Part shown: positions 7,827 to 14,608 of the stretch, in pieces
Position numbering within the stretch: the stretch's first letter is position 1
Layout: the number at the start of each line of letters is the position of its first letter
From: JAKPNF01 sp031556275
GTDB taxonomy: Bacteria > Verrucomicrobiota > Verrucomicrobiia > Opitutales > JAKPNF01
Direction: 5' to 3'
NCBI GenBank assembly: GCA_031556275.1
Contig: JAVBTG010000128.1
Span: forward strand, 1-23,449
Length of the DNA stretch: 23,449 nt
Program-made: the position numbers and the translations under genes
The notes under the pieces: generated by a model
What the model was told of the DNA's origin: nothing
What the model saw: the letters and a program-made list of their open reading frames with translations, nothing else
Databases searched by the model: none

Positions 7827-8605
7827 CCATTGCGCGCCACCCAAAACCGGCATTCGTCGGAAAACGCGCGCACTTCCGACGGTTCGTCGGCCAGCTCGCA
7901 GCGGGCATGGTCGGCGACATGGGCCCATCCCGTTTGCGCCAAATCCTCCAAAATCTCCTCGCGCGAGGGCACGTGCATGAAAACGTGGCCCAACGGGCTG
8001 TCGTACCAACGGTCGCCAAAATCGGTGAGGACAGGGTCTTGCTCGCCTTTGTCCCATTTGGCCGTCTCCGCTTTCCAGAACTCCGCGTAAAAGGGGTTCG
8101 CCCTGTCGTGGGTCGTGAACACAAAAACACCTTCGGGCGCGACCACGTTTCGGATTTGCGCCATCGCCTTGCGGCGGCGGGCGCGACCGGGGATCTGCAT
8201 CAGGCCGTTAAACCCGAAAATCGCCCCGTCGAAGCTGTTTTGGGCAAATTCCTTCAAATCGGTGGCGTCGGCGTGCGCGAAACGGGCCTCGGTATCGGGG
8301 ATGCCGAGCGATTGCGCCAATTCCGCCGCTTTGTGCGCCATGGGGGCGCACACGTCGATCCCCTCCAGATGCCGGTAACCGAGCTTCCACAGCCCTATGG
8401 AAATGCGCCCCGCCCCGCACCCAACCTCCAGCAACCGCATGTGGGGGGCAAAAATCCGCTGAAAAATCGCCTTTTCCGAGCGCCACAGACCGATCCACAA
8501 TGCCGCCTCCGCGTACTCGTTGACGACGCTGGCGTCCCCGAAATAATCGGCAACTTCCACCGCCGAAACGGGGGAGAAAGAGTCTTTGGGCGGTACTTCT
8601 GTCAT
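7823..8605 (-). CDS. Class I SAM-dependent methyltransferase
   Basis: This 260-residue cytoplasmic protein has the Rossmann-fold S-adenosylmethionine site: motif I LLEVGCGAGRI at 58-68, an acidic end of strand beta-2 in GIDVC at 82-86, HADATDL at 111-117, and the motif IV region FDGAIFGFNGLMQIPG at 125-140. The sequence fits the broad Methyltransf_11/25 group. The methyl acceptor cannot be predicted. The frame stays open upstream through the antisense of rplU as far as 8968, but the methyltransferase fold begins just after the ATG at 8605, so that start is chosen; no Shine-Dalgarno is present. It is transcribed divergently from rplU and convergently with the HTH-metallohydrolase, with overlapping stop codons at 7823-7826. 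Confidence 0.88.
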   Translation of the reverse strand: MTEVPPKDSFSPVSAVEVADYFGDASVVNEYAEAALWIGLWRSEKAIFQRIFAPHMRLLEVGCGAGRISIGLWKLGYRHLEGIDVCAPMAHKAAELAQSLGIPDTEARFAHADATDLKEFAQNSFDGAIFGFNGLMQIPGRARRRKAMAQIRNVVAPEGVFVFTTHDRANPFYAEFWKAETAKWDKGEQDPVLTDFGDRWYDSPLGHVFMHVPSREEILEDLAQTGWAHVADHARCELADEPSEVRAFSDECRFWVARNG

Positions 8606-8723
8606 GCGGCAAAGTTTTTCAGTTAATCGGCTTTTGCGCGCGGAGGAAACCAAAAAGAAGGCGCTCCCGATAAAATACGCTTGCCTTCGGGCCGATTTCG
8701 TCTTTATTTGATTAACTTTTACC

Positions 8724-9038
8724 ATGAAAGCAATTATCAAAACCCAGGGACGCCAGTTCACGGTCACAGAGGGCGACATCCTCATCGTGAACCGCTTCGT
8801 CGACAGCAAGGCTGGCGACACCGTCGAGATTTCCGACGTGCTCTCCGTGGGCGAAGGCGCTTCCGCCAAGTTTGGCACCCCCACCGTCTCCGGAGCCTCC
8901 GTTTCGGCCAAGGTGCTCGAGAACAAACGCGGCAAGAAGATCGACATTTTCAAAAAGAAACGCCGCAAGGGCTATGAAAAGCGTCAGGGCCATCGCCAAG
9001 AGCTCTCCGTCATCAAGATCGAAGGCATCAAGGCCTAA
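8724..9038 (+). CDS. rplU: 50S ribosomal protein L21
   Basis: The 104-residue product matches bacterial L21 throughout: N-terminal MKAIIKTQGRQFTVTEGD, central beta barrel, and the basic KKRRKGYEKRQGHRQ segment that binds 23S rRNA before the final ELSVIKIEGI. L21 binds domain regions of 23S rRNA in early assembly of the large subunit. The ATG at 8724 is fixed by homology. The leader directly before it is AT-rich with no Shine-Dalgarno sequence, unusual for a highly expressed gene. It is followed after 27 bases by rpmA, the standard bacterial rplU-rpmA pair. A possible leader hairpin (GAAGGC at 8657-8662 with GCCTTC at 8683-8688) lies upstream; its role is unknown. Confidence 0.98.
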   Translation: MKAIIKTQGRQFTVTEGDILIVNRFVDSKAGDTVEISDVLSVGEGASAKFGTPTVSGASVSAKVLENKRGKKIDIFKKKRRKGYEKRQGHRQELSVIKIEGIKA

Positions 9039-9065
9039 TTTTTAACCTTTTATCTTTTATCCGTC

Positions 9066-9317
9066 ATGGCACATAAAAAAGGTCAAGCCTCTTCCCGCAA
9101 CGGGCGCGATTCCAACGCGCAGCGTCTCGGCGTCAAAAAATACGGCGGCCAGTCCGTCCTCGCCGGCAACATCCTGCTGCGCCAGCGCGGCACCCGCATG
9201 CGCCCCGGCGAAAACGTCGGCATCGGCCGCGACCACACGCTGTTCGCCCTCAAGGAAGGCACCGTGAAGTGGGACGCCGCGCACCGCATGTGCTCCGTCG
9301 TCGCCACCGAGGAATAA
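9066..9317 (+). CDS. rpmA: 50S ribosomal protein L27
   Basis: The 83-residue product is a typical L27: MAHKKGQASSRNGRDSNAQRL, then GVKKYGGQSV and the barrel segment RQRGTRMRPGENVGIGRDHTLFAL. Its N-terminal tail reaches toward the peptidyl-transferase centre. There is no N-terminal pre-sequence of the kind removed by the Prp protease in Firmicutes, so the mature form begins at or just after Met1. It is the second gene of the rplU-rpmA operon and is closed 20 bases downstream by a strong terminator. Like rplU, it is preceded by an AT/pyrimidine-rich leader without a Shine-Dalgarno sequence. No obg gene follows, unlike the order in many bacteria. Confidence 0.98.
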   Translation: MAHKKGQASSRNGRDSNAQRLGVKKYGGQSVLAGNILLRQRGTRMRPGENVGIGRDHTLFALKEGTVKWDAAHRMCSVVATEE

Positions 9318-9336
9318 TTTCTCTCCCATAGCTTTC

Positions 9337-9369
9337 AAAAAGACGCTTCGTTTCGGGGCGTCTTTTTTT
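9337..9369 (+). terminator. Rho-independent terminator of rplU-rpmA
   Basis: AAAAAGACGC pairs with GCGTCTTTTT across an 11-base loop and runs into a T-tract at 9362-9368. It lies 20 bases after the rpmA stop, so the ribosomal operon ends here and the membrane cassette must have its own promoter. Confidence 0.9.
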
Positions 9370-9392
9370 GCGCTCTCGTTTGCCGCTTCGCA

Positions 9393-9424
9393 TTGACAGC
9401 GCAAGCCGCGCATCGTTTCATAAT
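9393..9424 (+). promoter_or_regulatory. Candidate sigma-70 promoter of the membrane-protein cassette
   Basis: A consensus -35 TTGACA (9393-9398) is followed 17 bases later by TTTCAT (9416-9421), or 20 bases later by CATAAT (9419-9424). Either -10 would start the transcript within a few bases of the ATG at 9434, giving a nearly leaderless mRNA. The -35 match is exact; the -10 choice is uncertain. Confidence 0.4.
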
Positions 9425-9433
9425 CGCAGAATC

Positions 9434-10360
9434 ATGCGCAAACTCACCCTCCCCGCCCTTGTCTGCTGCCTGCTCTGCCTAGCGGCTTACGGCGCGGCGT
9501 TAGTCTGCACGGATTCCCTCAAACCTGACAAGACGTTTCATATCATCTGCTGGTCGATCATCGGCTTTCTCCTGTTGTTCTGCCTGTTGACACCGTGGAT
9601 ACCACGGCAGGTATTCAACACCCCCGCCTATTGGAAAGAAGACGCGCATTGGCCCGAAGGCATCGTGCGCGTGCGCGCCGGTATGCTTTATATGACGGCA
9701 AGCTTGGGGCTGATGGCCATACTCATCATGGCCGACAGCGAAGTTGCAAGCATCCTGATCCTCCTCTCAAGCGTCGTCGCGATGTTCTGCCTTCTGCGCA
9801 TCCCAAAAGACCGCCAAAAGAACATTCCCGCCGAAATCCCGCTCCAAACGCCCCGTGGAAAATCGCTGGCGATCGCGTGGATCATTTTCGGCATCGCCCT
9901 GCTGGGCTTCGTTTGCGCAGGGTTTTGGGCATGGCATGTCCTTCCCGAAGGCCCTGTCCCCGTCCATTTCTCGCTCGACGGCACAATCAACCGCTGCGAG
10001 GAAAAAGCCGACGCGCTCCTCCCGCTATTCGGCTTGGGCACGCTGCTCGGCATCGGATCGGCGGTAGGCTCCGTGGCCACGCGCAAAATTCCGCCGTACT
10101 TTTTCACGGCCCCGCCGCATTGGAAAACCCCTTCGGACCTCAGCGTCTTGCGCCGCCGCACAGAGGTCTTCTTGCTGTATACGGGCGTGTTCACGCTCCT
10201 TTTATTTGGCGACATATTCCCTCCGATCGTGGAGGGCGCGCGTACGGGAAAAGCCCCCGCGTCCATGTTGCCCATCATTCTCCTAGGCTCTTGCGCCTTG
10301 GTCCTTTACATGGCATTCACCTATCTCATGCCGCCTAAAGCCGCAAAAAACTCCGATTAG
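9434..10360 (+). CDS. Polytopic membrane protein with DUF1648/SdpI-like motif, internally duplicated
   Basis: The 308-residue protein has about eight hydrophobic helices. Residues 169-191 (LPEGPVPVHFSLDGTINRCEEK region) resemble the DUF1648 signature (LP..iP.HF...G..d...sK) found in SdpI-type membrane proteins. It looks like two four-helix halves: each has two helices, a loop with an aromatic-Trp motif (PAYWKED..WPE at 64-75; PPHWKTPSD at 227-235) followed by a basic stretch ending in LLY or MLY, and two more helices. Only the second half keeps the DUF1648 motif. The frame is open to a TTG at 9368, but the ATG at 9434 begins directly with the first helix and fits the promoter. It is the first of four membrane genes. 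SdpI confers immunity to a toxin in Bacillus; no such role can be claimed here. Confidence 0.8.
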   Translation: MRKLTLPALVCCLLCLAAYGAALVCTDSLKPDKTFHIICWSIIGFLLLFCLLTPWIPRQVFNTPAYWKEDAHWPEGIVRVRAGMLYMTASLGLMAILIMADSEVASILILLSSVVAMFCLLRIPKDRQKNIPAEIPLQTPRGKSLAIAWIIFGIALLGFVCAGFWAWHVLPEGPVPVHFSLDGTINRCEEKADALLPLFGLGTLLGIGSAVGSVATRKIPPYFFTAPPHWKTPSDLSVLRRRTEVFLLYTGVFTLLLFGDIFPPIVEGARTGKAPASMLPIILLGSCALVLYMAFTYLMPPKAAKNSD

Positions 10361-10370
10361 AAAGTAGCCC

Positions 10371-11447
10371 ATGGACACCGCCGCAGCATTCACCCCAAAC
10401 TTTCCGCACACACACAAACACGCGCGCCTAGCCCAATTTTTGTGCGCGGGGATTTTCCTGTTCGTGGCGGCCCTCGGATGGTGGCACTATGCGGCGCAAG
10501 ACGCGCGGCTCGGCACCTACATCGCGCAATACGAACCGACCGCCTCCGTCTCCCGCGAAAGCCTCCAGCTTGCCATCGACCACCTTCAACAAAATCGCCT
10601 ACACATCCTTTTGCTCTACACGCTTTTCCTCCCCGCGGCTGGAGTCTTCATAAAACTCATTTCACGCAAGGCAGACACGTCGGACACATGGAAATCCTCC
10701 CTATTCACCTGGGCATGGTTATGGGGAACCGCCTTATTTGCCGCCCAACTTCTGTACAACTCTCTCTGGCGCGCGGCCAGCGTCCCCACAGCCGTCCTTG
10801 GCTCGCTCGCGTGCGCGATTGCCGTGACAGTGCTATATTTCAAAAACACCCCCCAACCGCCACCGATTTTCAGCCCGCAACGCGACCGTTTTTTACGCGC
10901 GTTAACCACGCTTTTATCCATCGCTTTTGCGGGGGTACTCATAGAGGGATTTTCATTCCACTTCTCGGAAAGCGCGTTCATACAAGCCGATATCGCGCTC
11001 ATCCAGCACGACGGAACGCAAGACGTAGCTTTCCTTAAAACATACATGGACACGCGCGGGGAAAGCCGCCAACAAACGCTTCTCTTTTACACGATAATGG
11101 TGCCGCTGTTCCTTCTGTGCATGCAGATCGCTCCGCGCATGGTCCAAAGGCGCAAAAAACCGATTCGGTTTTTGAGCAAAGCACGCACCGCTTACTGGGG
11201 GCGTCCGGAAAACATCGGCGAATCGCTACGCCGATGGCTAACCTGCGAGCCGCGCATGACACTGTGGCAGTTGATCTTCCTGCTGCTATTGTTATTGGGC
11301 AGCAGACTTGGCGACAACATGGATGACTCCCTTACAACGTTAGAGGGCATGGTGCTCGTGAGTGCCTTACTATCCAGCCTTGGTACGCTGATTTGGTTTT
11401 TCCTTTGGATGCGATCTACCTTCCTCATGCCGGGAGAAAAGGCATGA
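10371..11447 (+). CDS. Polytopic membrane protein of unknown function, paralogous loop motif
   Basis: I do not recognise a named family. The 358-residue protein has about eight membrane helices. Two external loops look related: GTYIAQYEPTASVSRES before QQNRLHILLLYTLFLP, and FIQADIALIQHD before RQQTLLFYTIMVP, suggesting an old internal duplication. The second half carries TAYWGRPENIGESLRRW at 273-289, clearly similar to the KAYWSAPENRP loop of the next gene and to the loops of the previous one. It begins 10 bases after the upstream stop, so the genes are co-transcribed. The N-terminus up to residue 20 is hydrophilic and His-rich. A signalling, transport or immunity role is equally possible. 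Confidence 0.75.
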   Translation: MDTAAAFTPNFPHTHKHARLAQFLCAGIFLFVAALGWWHYAAQDARLGTYIAQYEPTASVSRESLQLAIDHLQQNRLHILLLYTLFLPAAGVFIKLISRKADTSDTWKSSLFTWAWLWGTALFAAQLLYNSLWRAASVPTAVLGSLACAIAVTVLYFKNTPQPPPIFSPQRDRFLRALTTLLSIAFAGVLIEGFSFHFSESAFIQADIALIQHDGTQDVAFLKTYMDTRGESRQQTLLFYTIMVPLFLLCMQIAPRMVQRRKKPIRFLSKARTAYWGRPENIGESLRRWLTCEPRMTLWQLIFLLLLLLGSRLGDNMDDSLTTLEGMVLVSALLSSLGTLIWFFLWMRSTFLMPGEKA

Positions 11448-11508
11448 TAAGCATAGCCGCGCGCATTGGCCTTTACAGGCGCGCGCAAACAGCTTTTGAT
11501 GGGCGTTA

Positions 11509-12051
11509 ATGAAACCGAACGCCTTTTTAGGTTGGCTGTGTCTTGTCGCCTCTTTACTGGTCTTCGCAGGCTCGCTGACATACGCCGCGCGCCACTGCCA
11601 ACCCGCCGACAAGGCGGCCCCGCAGGAGTTTTTCCTTTCCGAAGACGCCGCCGCACGGCCCGCGCCGCAAGGGAACATCTCGGAAAAATCCCTCGTGTTT
11701 TTAGGCGCGCTCGGGTTCGGCCTGCCATTGCTGATGCTCGGGGCCTACGCCCTGTCGCCCAAAGTGCCCGCACGTTGCCTCGCGTGGGGGGGAACTAAGG
11801 CAAAAGCCTATTGGAGCGCGCCGGAAAACCGCCCGCTGGGCTTGGCCAAAATACGCCAAACCCTCCTTTACTCCGCCGCGTTTTGCGCGCTGATCTGCGC
11901 CAACACCACCTACTGGCTGGTGGAAGCCACGGTCTTCCAACCGGGGGCCACGCCCCCCGCCCTGTGGTCGGTGGGACTCAACACTATCCTGAGCCTGCTC
12001 TTGCTCCTGCTGGCCCTGCACACCCTGCGCCTGCCTCGAGAGAACAAGTGA
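11509..12051 (+). CDS. Four-helix membrane protein with YW-x2-PE loop
   Basis: The 180-residue protein appears to be a single copy of the unit seen twice in the first gene of this cassette: helices at about 6-27 and 61-82, a loop with KAYWSAPENRPLGLAKIR at 99-116, then helices at about 120-142 and 152-173. The YWxxPE loop resembles a motif I associate with DUF1648-type proteins (YWLAPERR), but the DUF1648 signature itself is absent. The first external loop is hydrophilic and Pro/Ala-rich. It follows the previous gene after 61 bases and precedes the next by 4 bases, so it is part of the same operon. Function is unknown. Confidence 0.75.
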   Translation: MKPNAFLGWLCLVASLLVFAGSLTYAARHCQPADKAAPQEFFLSEDAAARPAPQGNISEKSLVFLGALGFGLPLLMLGAYALSPKVPARCLAWGGTKAKAYWSAPENRPLGLAKIRQTLLYSAAFCALICANTTYWLVEATVFQPGATPPALWSVGLNTILSLLLLLLALHTLRLPRENK

Positions 12052-12055
12052 AGAC

Positions 12056-12655
12056 ATGAACAAGCGCCCCACACCATCCGCCGCCGATTTGAGGCGTGGG
12101 TTACGCAAGGCGAAAAAGGCGTTGCGGTGGGGGCTGGTCGCATTCAACACCGTCGGATTGTTCGGAGGAATCGCCTTGGGCGCGGGCGCGGCCTTCGGCT
12201 TTCCCGTTACGGTCAAAATGTCCCAGAATTTTTTTGATTTTTTCGGCGTTTGGCTTGCGGGAAATGGGTTTGTTATTCTCATGTCCTTCTTAATGCGCCG
12301 CAGTCTGCGCGCGCCTGTTTCACCGCCTATGCCCCCGATTGAAGGGCGCACGCTCAAGGAAAAATTCGCTTCGTATAAGCGCCGATTACGTTTGAAACCG
12401 CTCCCACCCTCCCGACGTTCGATTGTGAAATCCGCCACAGGTTTTTTATGGATGGCTACGGCTATGCTCGGGTTGTTGTTCGCGCCGTTTCTGGCCGACA
12501 TGCTCATCCACATCTTCCTTGCGCCAGCGACGCCACCTCGACCCTACATAACAGTAGGATGCCTGCTGGCGGTAGTGGCCGCCTTCCTCATAAAATGGAT
12601 AGTTGATAGAATCCGTCACTCAGCCAAAGGCGCGATGCATTCTCTGCGAAAATAA
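12056..12655 (+). CDS. Basic four-helix membrane protein of unknown function
   Basis: I do not recognise this 199-residue protein. It has four probable membrane helices at about 22-50, 58-80, 127-154 and 162-182. A strongly basic cytoplasmic loop of about 40 residues (RTLKEKFASYKRRLRLKPLP and around) lies between helices two and three. The N-terminal 24 residues are basic too (Arg/Lys-rich). It lacks the YWxxPE loop of its three neighbours, so it is not an obvious paralogue. It starts 4 bases after the preceding stop, which indicates translational coupling in the same operon. No catalytic or binding motif is visible. The following 146 bases before uvsE hold no gene. Confidence 0.7.
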   Translation: MNKRPTPSAADLRRGLRKAKKALRWGLVAFNTVGLFGGIALGAGAAFGFPVTVKMSQNFFDFFGVWLAGNGFVILMSFLMRRSLRAPVSPPMPPIEGRTLKEKFASYKRRLRLKPLPPSRRSIVKSATGFLWMATAMLGLLFAPFLADMLIHIFLAPATPPRPYITVGCLLAVVAAFLIKWIVDRIRHSAKGAMHSLRK

Positions 12656-12704
12656 AAAAATGCGCATGACCCAGCGATATTCACTTGCATCTGCCGCCCG
12701 TCAA

Positions 12705-12720
12705 TCGCCCCACCGGGCGA
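12705..12720. other. Short perfect hairpin in the gap before uvsE
   Basis: TCGCCC and GGGCGA close a 4-base CACC loop. It is followed by A's rather than T's on the plus strand, so it is not a standard terminator for the membrane operon. The rest of the gap 12656-12801 shows no gene or clear promoter. Confidence 0.3.
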
Positions 12721-12801
12721 AAAAACTTCCCAATCGGGCATTTGGGCGAAAGAAATAAGGCCCCTGTGTAACCTCCGCCCGCGTGCGCTGTCTGTTCCGA
12801 A

Positions 12802-13713
12802 ATGATCACGCTCGGTCTTTGCTGCATCTGCAACGCGCTCAAACGCGAAAAAGTGTCGTTTCGCGCGATGACGTTTGCGGGCTGGCAAAAACGCGGAGAT
12901 GCCGCGCGCCTGCGCGACTTGTCGCAGGTGGCGCTACACAACAGCCGCGTTCTGCAGGCCATCATCGACCGGTTGCCCTGTCTCGGCATTTTCCACTACC
13001 GGATTTCCTCCTCGCTGTTTCCGCTACTCACCCATCCGGATATTGCCCTTCCGTTGGAGGCGTTGCGGGATTTTTCCCAGATAAAGCGCGCGCTCGCCCA
13101 CGCCGGAAAATCCGCCCGCGCCCACGGCATCTCCCTGTCGATGCACCCCGGCCAATTCGTCGTCTTGGCGTCCGACAACCCGGCCACCGTCGAGGCCGCG
13201 CTGGCCGACCTTGCGCTGCACGGAAAAATCCTCGACCTGACGGGCGCGCCGCGTTCGCACGCCGCCCCCCTCAATCTCCACATGGGCACGGCAAAGGCGC
13301 TCGAAAGCCTACCGGAGCGTTTCGACCGCGCGTGGGCGCGGCTCTCCCCTCCCGTGAAAAAGCGGCTCGTCTTCGAAAACGAGGACAAGGGGCACTGGAA
13401 CGCGCGGCGCCTGCTCGATTTTTTGCGCCCGCGCGGCATCCCCATGACATTCGACTTTCTCCACGACCACTGCAACCCCTCGGGCGAATCGCAAGCACGC
13501 CTGTGCCTCGAGGCGGCGAAAACATGGGGGCGGCACATCCCTGTCTTTCATTACGCCGAAAGCGCCCCGGCGGCGGCCTCGCGCGCGCACGCCGCCTTCG
13601 TGCGGCACTCGCCGCCCGACTATCGCTTCGATTATATCTGCGAGCTGGAGGCGAAGGGAAAGGACGACGCTATTTTGGCTCTGCGCCGAAAATTTCCCAA
13701 AAGCCTGCGTTAA
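12802..13713 (+). CDS. uvsE: UV DNA damage endonuclease (UVDE family)
   Basis: UvsE nicks DNA 5' of cyclobutane dimers, 6-4 photoproducts and some abasic sites, starting an excision route independent of UvrABC. The 303-residue product has the TIM-barrel landmarks in order: LGLCCIC at the start, GIFHYRISSSLFP at 62-74, SMHPGQFVVLASD at 113-125, NLHMGTAK at 158-165, FENED at 191-195, DFLHDHCNP at 218-226, FHYAES at 249-254, and CELEAKGKD at 280-288. Candidate metal ligands His65, His115, His160, Glu192, Asp218, His221, His250, His263 and Glu283 have the expected order and spacing. Length is typical. The ATG at 12802 sits directly before the first strand. It is single-gene and converges on the SIMPL gene, 18 bases away. 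No other repair gene is nearby. Confidence 0.95.
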   Translation: MITLGLCCICNALKREKVSFRAMTFAGWQKRGDAARLRDLSQVALHNSRVLQAIIDRLPCLGIFHYRISSSLFPLLTHPDIALPLEALRDFSQIKRALAHAGKSARAHGISLSMHPGQFVVLASDNPATVEAALADLALHGKILDLTGAPRSHAAPLNLHMGTAKALESLPERFDRAWARLSPPVKKRLVFENEDKGHWNARRLLDFLRPRGIPMTFDFLHDHCNPSGESQARLCLEAAKTWGRHIPVFHYAESAPAAASRAHAAFVRHSPPDYRFDYICELEAKGKDDAILALRRKFPKSLR

Positions 13714-13731
13714 ACCGTCGGCACCGCGCGC

Positions 13732-14478
13732 TCACTGCACCGCATAGGTGACCGTCACCACGCATTTGATTTCCTTCTCGATCGAATGGGTGTCGTAGCA
13801 CCCCCAGTCGGATGTCTCGGTGGACAAGGGGGCCGTCACCTGAAATACCCCCTGCGACGCGGAGATGACGCCGCCCAATCGGACTTGGTTACCCCCCACC
13901 AGCGCGCGGGCGCGCTCCTGCGCGTTGGCCGAGGCCTGCTCCAAGAGCGAAAGCTTCGCGTCCTCCAGCCGCGTGTAATAATAGCTCGGCGTGCCGGAAG
14001 AAAACTCCACGCCGCGCCGGATCAGCTCCGAGGCGCTGCGGGCGAGCTCGCGCACGGCCATCACGTCGCCCGAGCGGTAGCTCACGACCGCGGAAAACTG
14101 GTAGCCGAGCACCCCGCCCGTCTGGCGGCCGTCCTTGTATTCATAAATTGGAGACACAGACGGCGCCCCGATCTCCAGCGATTCCTCCCGTGCGCCCAGT
14201 TCCAGCAGGCACGCCTTGGCGATTTCCGCCTGCGCTGCTATTTTGGCGTAGCCGTCCTTGAGGTCCTGCGCCTCGCCGCCGGACACGCGCGCCTCTATGC
14301 GCCCCGTCCATGTCGCCGCGTCCGAAATCACCCGCTCCGAGGATGTCCCCTTCACAACCACGCCGTCGGCGCTGCGCAGGCGGACGAACGGCTTGTGCAG
14401 GATGACAGCCGAGGCCACCATCGCGGCGCACACGGCAAACAAGGCAATGACACTGGAAACAAGAATTGTTTTTTTCAT
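13732..14478 (-). CDS. SIMPL-domain (DUF541/YggE-like) membrane-anchored or periplasmic protein
   Basis: The 248-residue protein has a Lys-Lys start and one hydrophobic helix at about 4-28, with no clear signal-peptidase site, so it is either anchored or exported. The remainder matches the SIMPL/DUF541 layout: an early VVVKGTSSERVISD strand, a long helix with repeated Ala/Gln (YAKIAAQAEIAKACLLELG), the SPIYEYKDGRQTGGVLGYQFSAVVSYRS region, the helix EQASANAQERARALVGG, and a terminal VTVTYAVQ strand. SIMPL proteins form oligomeric ring-like envelope assemblies and have been linked to oxidative stress; their exact role is poorly defined. Upstream in-frame codons reach 14562, but they cross a hairpin-rich leader, and the ATG at 14478 starts the hydrophobic segment. 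A TTTACA-17-TAAAAC promoter candidate lies at 14514-14542 on the minus strand. Confidence 0.88.
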   Translation of the reverse strand: MKKTILVSSVIALFAVCAAMVASAVILHKPFVRLRSADGVVVKGTSSERVISDAATWTGRIEARVSGGEAQDLKDGYAKIAAQAEIAKACLLELGAREESLEIGAPSVSPIYEYKDGRQTGGVLGYQFSAVVSYRSGDVMAVRELARSASELIRRGVEFSSGTPSYYYTRLEDAKLSLLEQASANAQERARALVGGNQVRLGGVISASQGVFQVTAPLSTETSDWGCYDTHSIEKEIKCVVTVTYAVQ

Positions 14479-14498
14479 GGGAAAAATTAAAAGAAAAA

Positions 14499-14552
14499 TC
14501 AGGACGGAATCTGGTTTTAATGCGTCCTGAGGCATTTGTAAAGCGAATGCCT
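14499..14552 (-). promoter_or_regulatory. Nested hairpins ahead of the SIMPL gene (attenuator-like or dyad operator)
   Basis: On the minus strand AGGCATT (14552-14546) pairs with AATGCCT (14536-14530). TCAGGACG (14530-14523) pairs with CGTCCTGA (14506-14499), which is followed by a T-rich run ending near the ATG at 14478. AATGC and GCATT between them (14536-14532 and 14523-14519) could form a competing stem. The arrangement is terminator/antiterminator-like; the long dyad is also centred on the candidate -10 box. Confidence 0.45.
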
Positions 14553-14561
14553 GCTCGCACA

Positions 14562-14589
14562 AAAAAGCCCCTCAAACGAGGGGCTTTTT
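14562..14589 (-). terminator. Rho-independent terminator of the PEP-CTERM repeat protein gene
   Basis: A perfect 12-bp stem (AAAAAGCCCCTC with GAGGGGCTTTTT) closes a 4-base loop and ends in a T-tract on both strands. It lies 19 bases after the stop of the PEP-CTERM gene on the minus strand. Confidence 0.93.
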
Positions 14590-14608
14590 GCGGAAAACCA
14601 AAATTCCT

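Noticed and set aside
8657..8688. GAAGGC/GCCTTC stem upstream of rplU as an L21 autoregulatory leader
   Set aside because: The stem is short with a bulge, and I could not match it to a known L21 leader; it is only mentioned under rplU.
8606..8968. Upstream extension of the methyltransferase frame through rplU
   Set aside because: It lies antisense to a certain ribosomal protein gene, and the methyltransferase fold starts just after the ATG at 8605.
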